This document shows, piece by piece, positions 63,761 to 64,000 of a DNA stretch of 64,000 bases. The notes below the pieces were generated by a model. That model did not search any database. It was not told the DNA's origin and worked only from the letters and a program-made list of their open reading frames with translations. The position numbers and the translations under genes are program-made. This stretch comes from Nocardioides sp. Root682. GTDB lineage: Bacteria > Actinomycetota > Actinomycetes > Propionibacteriales > Nocardioidaceae. Within the stretch, counting starts at the first letter, position 1. Every line of letters begins with the position of its first letter. The stretch lies in contig NZ_LMHJ01000003.1 of the NCBI RefSeq assembly GCF_001427795.1, positions 1,088,507 through 1,152,506 on the forward strand, given 5' to 3'.

Positions 63761-63791
63761 TTGTGTCACCACCTCATGATCCAATACAGGT
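63761..63791 (+). promoter_or_regulatory. Promoter-like element shared by the DUF222/HNH genes, second copy
   Basis: TTGTGT (63761-63766), a 16-base spacer, AATACA (63783-63788) and GGT lead into ATG 63792. The geometry is the same as before the gene at 33831. CCAATAC-nn-GTATGG is a near palindrome overlapping both start codons. Confidence 0.55.
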
Positions 63792-64000
63792 ATGGGCCAG
63801 GGGAACAGCGAACTGACCGGACGGCACGAGAGCCGCCCGGCCGGCACGTTGCTGTCCCGGCTCAGCGATCGCCTGAAGGCACGCGAGGAGTCACTGGTCG
63901 AGGATTGGACCGACCTGGTGACCTGGGCCAACCAGCACACCGTCACCACCCCAGAGCAAGCCGCGACCATCATCGACGGTGTCATCGACACCGGCGTCCC
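63792..64000 (+). CDS. DUF222/HNH endonuclease-like protein, N-terminal part only
   Basis: The gene is cut by the window edge; about 69 residues are visible. They contain LSRLSDRLKAREESLVEDWTDLVTWANQHTV and AATIIDGVIDTG, typical of the N-terminal region of DUF222/13E12 proteins. It shares its promoter-like element with the member at 33831. A C-terminal HNH module is expected beyond the edge. Confidence 0.7.
   Translation, partial: MGQGNSELTGRHESRPAGTLLSRLSDRLKAREESLVEDWTDLVTWANQHTVTTPEQAATIIDGVIDTGV

Larger units (their letters stand above)
63465..63791. other. Repeat-rich intergenic region
   Basis: This 327-base gap has no gene. It holds three copies of TCGTCGAGTAGCG, a hairpin-forming repeat, a pair of CCACAGGC motifs and a promoter-like element, all described separately. 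Confidence 0.7.

Overview
The window comes from a high-GC actinobacterium, most likely Nocardioides or a close relative in the Nocardioidaceae. The GC-rich third codon positions, frequent GTG starts, leaderless-looking genes and interspersed repeats fit this. So does the gene order proA, nadD-rsfS, tRNA-Ala, leuS, comEA/comEC, holA, rpsT, lepA, hemW, hrcA-dnaJ, rsmE, phoH-ybeY-corC. It is ordinary chromosome: I see no prophage, insertion sequence, transposase, integrase or CRISPR array. Genus and functions come from reading motifs, not from database searches.

Layout. 1-5.7 kb holds a secreted phospholipase-D-like protein, proA, two membrane proteins, a 54-residue membrane peptide, nadD, rsfS and a histidine phosphatase. 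5.7-6.5 kb holds tRNA-Ala(GGC) with a strong terminator, then two gene fragments joined head to head, which looks like an old deletion scar. 6.5-12.3 kb is an accessory oxidative block: a P450, two TetR regulators, an acyl-CoA dehydrogenase-like flavoprotein and an MpaB/DUF2236 protein, with candidate operators in both divergent gaps. 12.4-16 kb has a decayed GT87 mannosyltransferase, a secreted metalloprotease, a tandem pair of SemiSWEET-like half-transporters and a PlsC-type acyltransferase. 16-20.4 kb has furA-katG, a GNAT, an AhpD-like protein and an SDR. 20.4-31.4 kb has an ABC exporter behind an IdeR/DtxR-like box, leuS, degV, comEA, an HPP-CBS protein on the opposite strand, comEC, holA and rpsT. 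31.5-38.3 kb is accessory: a PQQ-type beta-propeller, a DUF222/HNH protein, a DUF4287 protein, a phosphotransferase and phoD. 38.4-43.3 kb has lepA translationally coupled to a YgiB-like lipoprotein, a DUF350 protein and a YgiC/glutathionylspermidine-synthase-like ATP-grasp enzyme, then a sugar-kinase-like gene. 43.3-50.3 kb has a MOSC protein, an acyl-CoA synthetase, an intradiol-dioxygenase-like lipoprotein, hemW and a three-gene surface-polymer operon. 50.3-64 kb has a DUF3097 protein, a metallo-beta-lactamase-fold protein, an iron-box-controlled DUF2470 protein, CIRCE-hrcA-dnaJ-rsmE, an AlkZ-like protein, an ECF sigma factor with two GerMN/Gmad2 paralogues, a HIT protein, phoH-ybeY-corC, a lipoprotein and the start of a second DUF222/HNH gene.

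Regulation visible in the sequence: two IdeR/DmdR-like iron boxes, a Fur-type palindrome before furA-katG, CIRCE before hrcA, TetR-type repeats in two divergent gaps, and one promoter-like architecture shared by the two DUF222/HNH genes 30 kb apart.

The best candidates for under-described biology are the lepA-linked YgiB/DUF350/ATP-grasp operon, the fused LicD-methyltransferase operon, the tandem SemiSWEET pair, the iron-regulated DUF2470 gene, and the repeats that cluster just upstream of DUF222/HNH genes and comEA.
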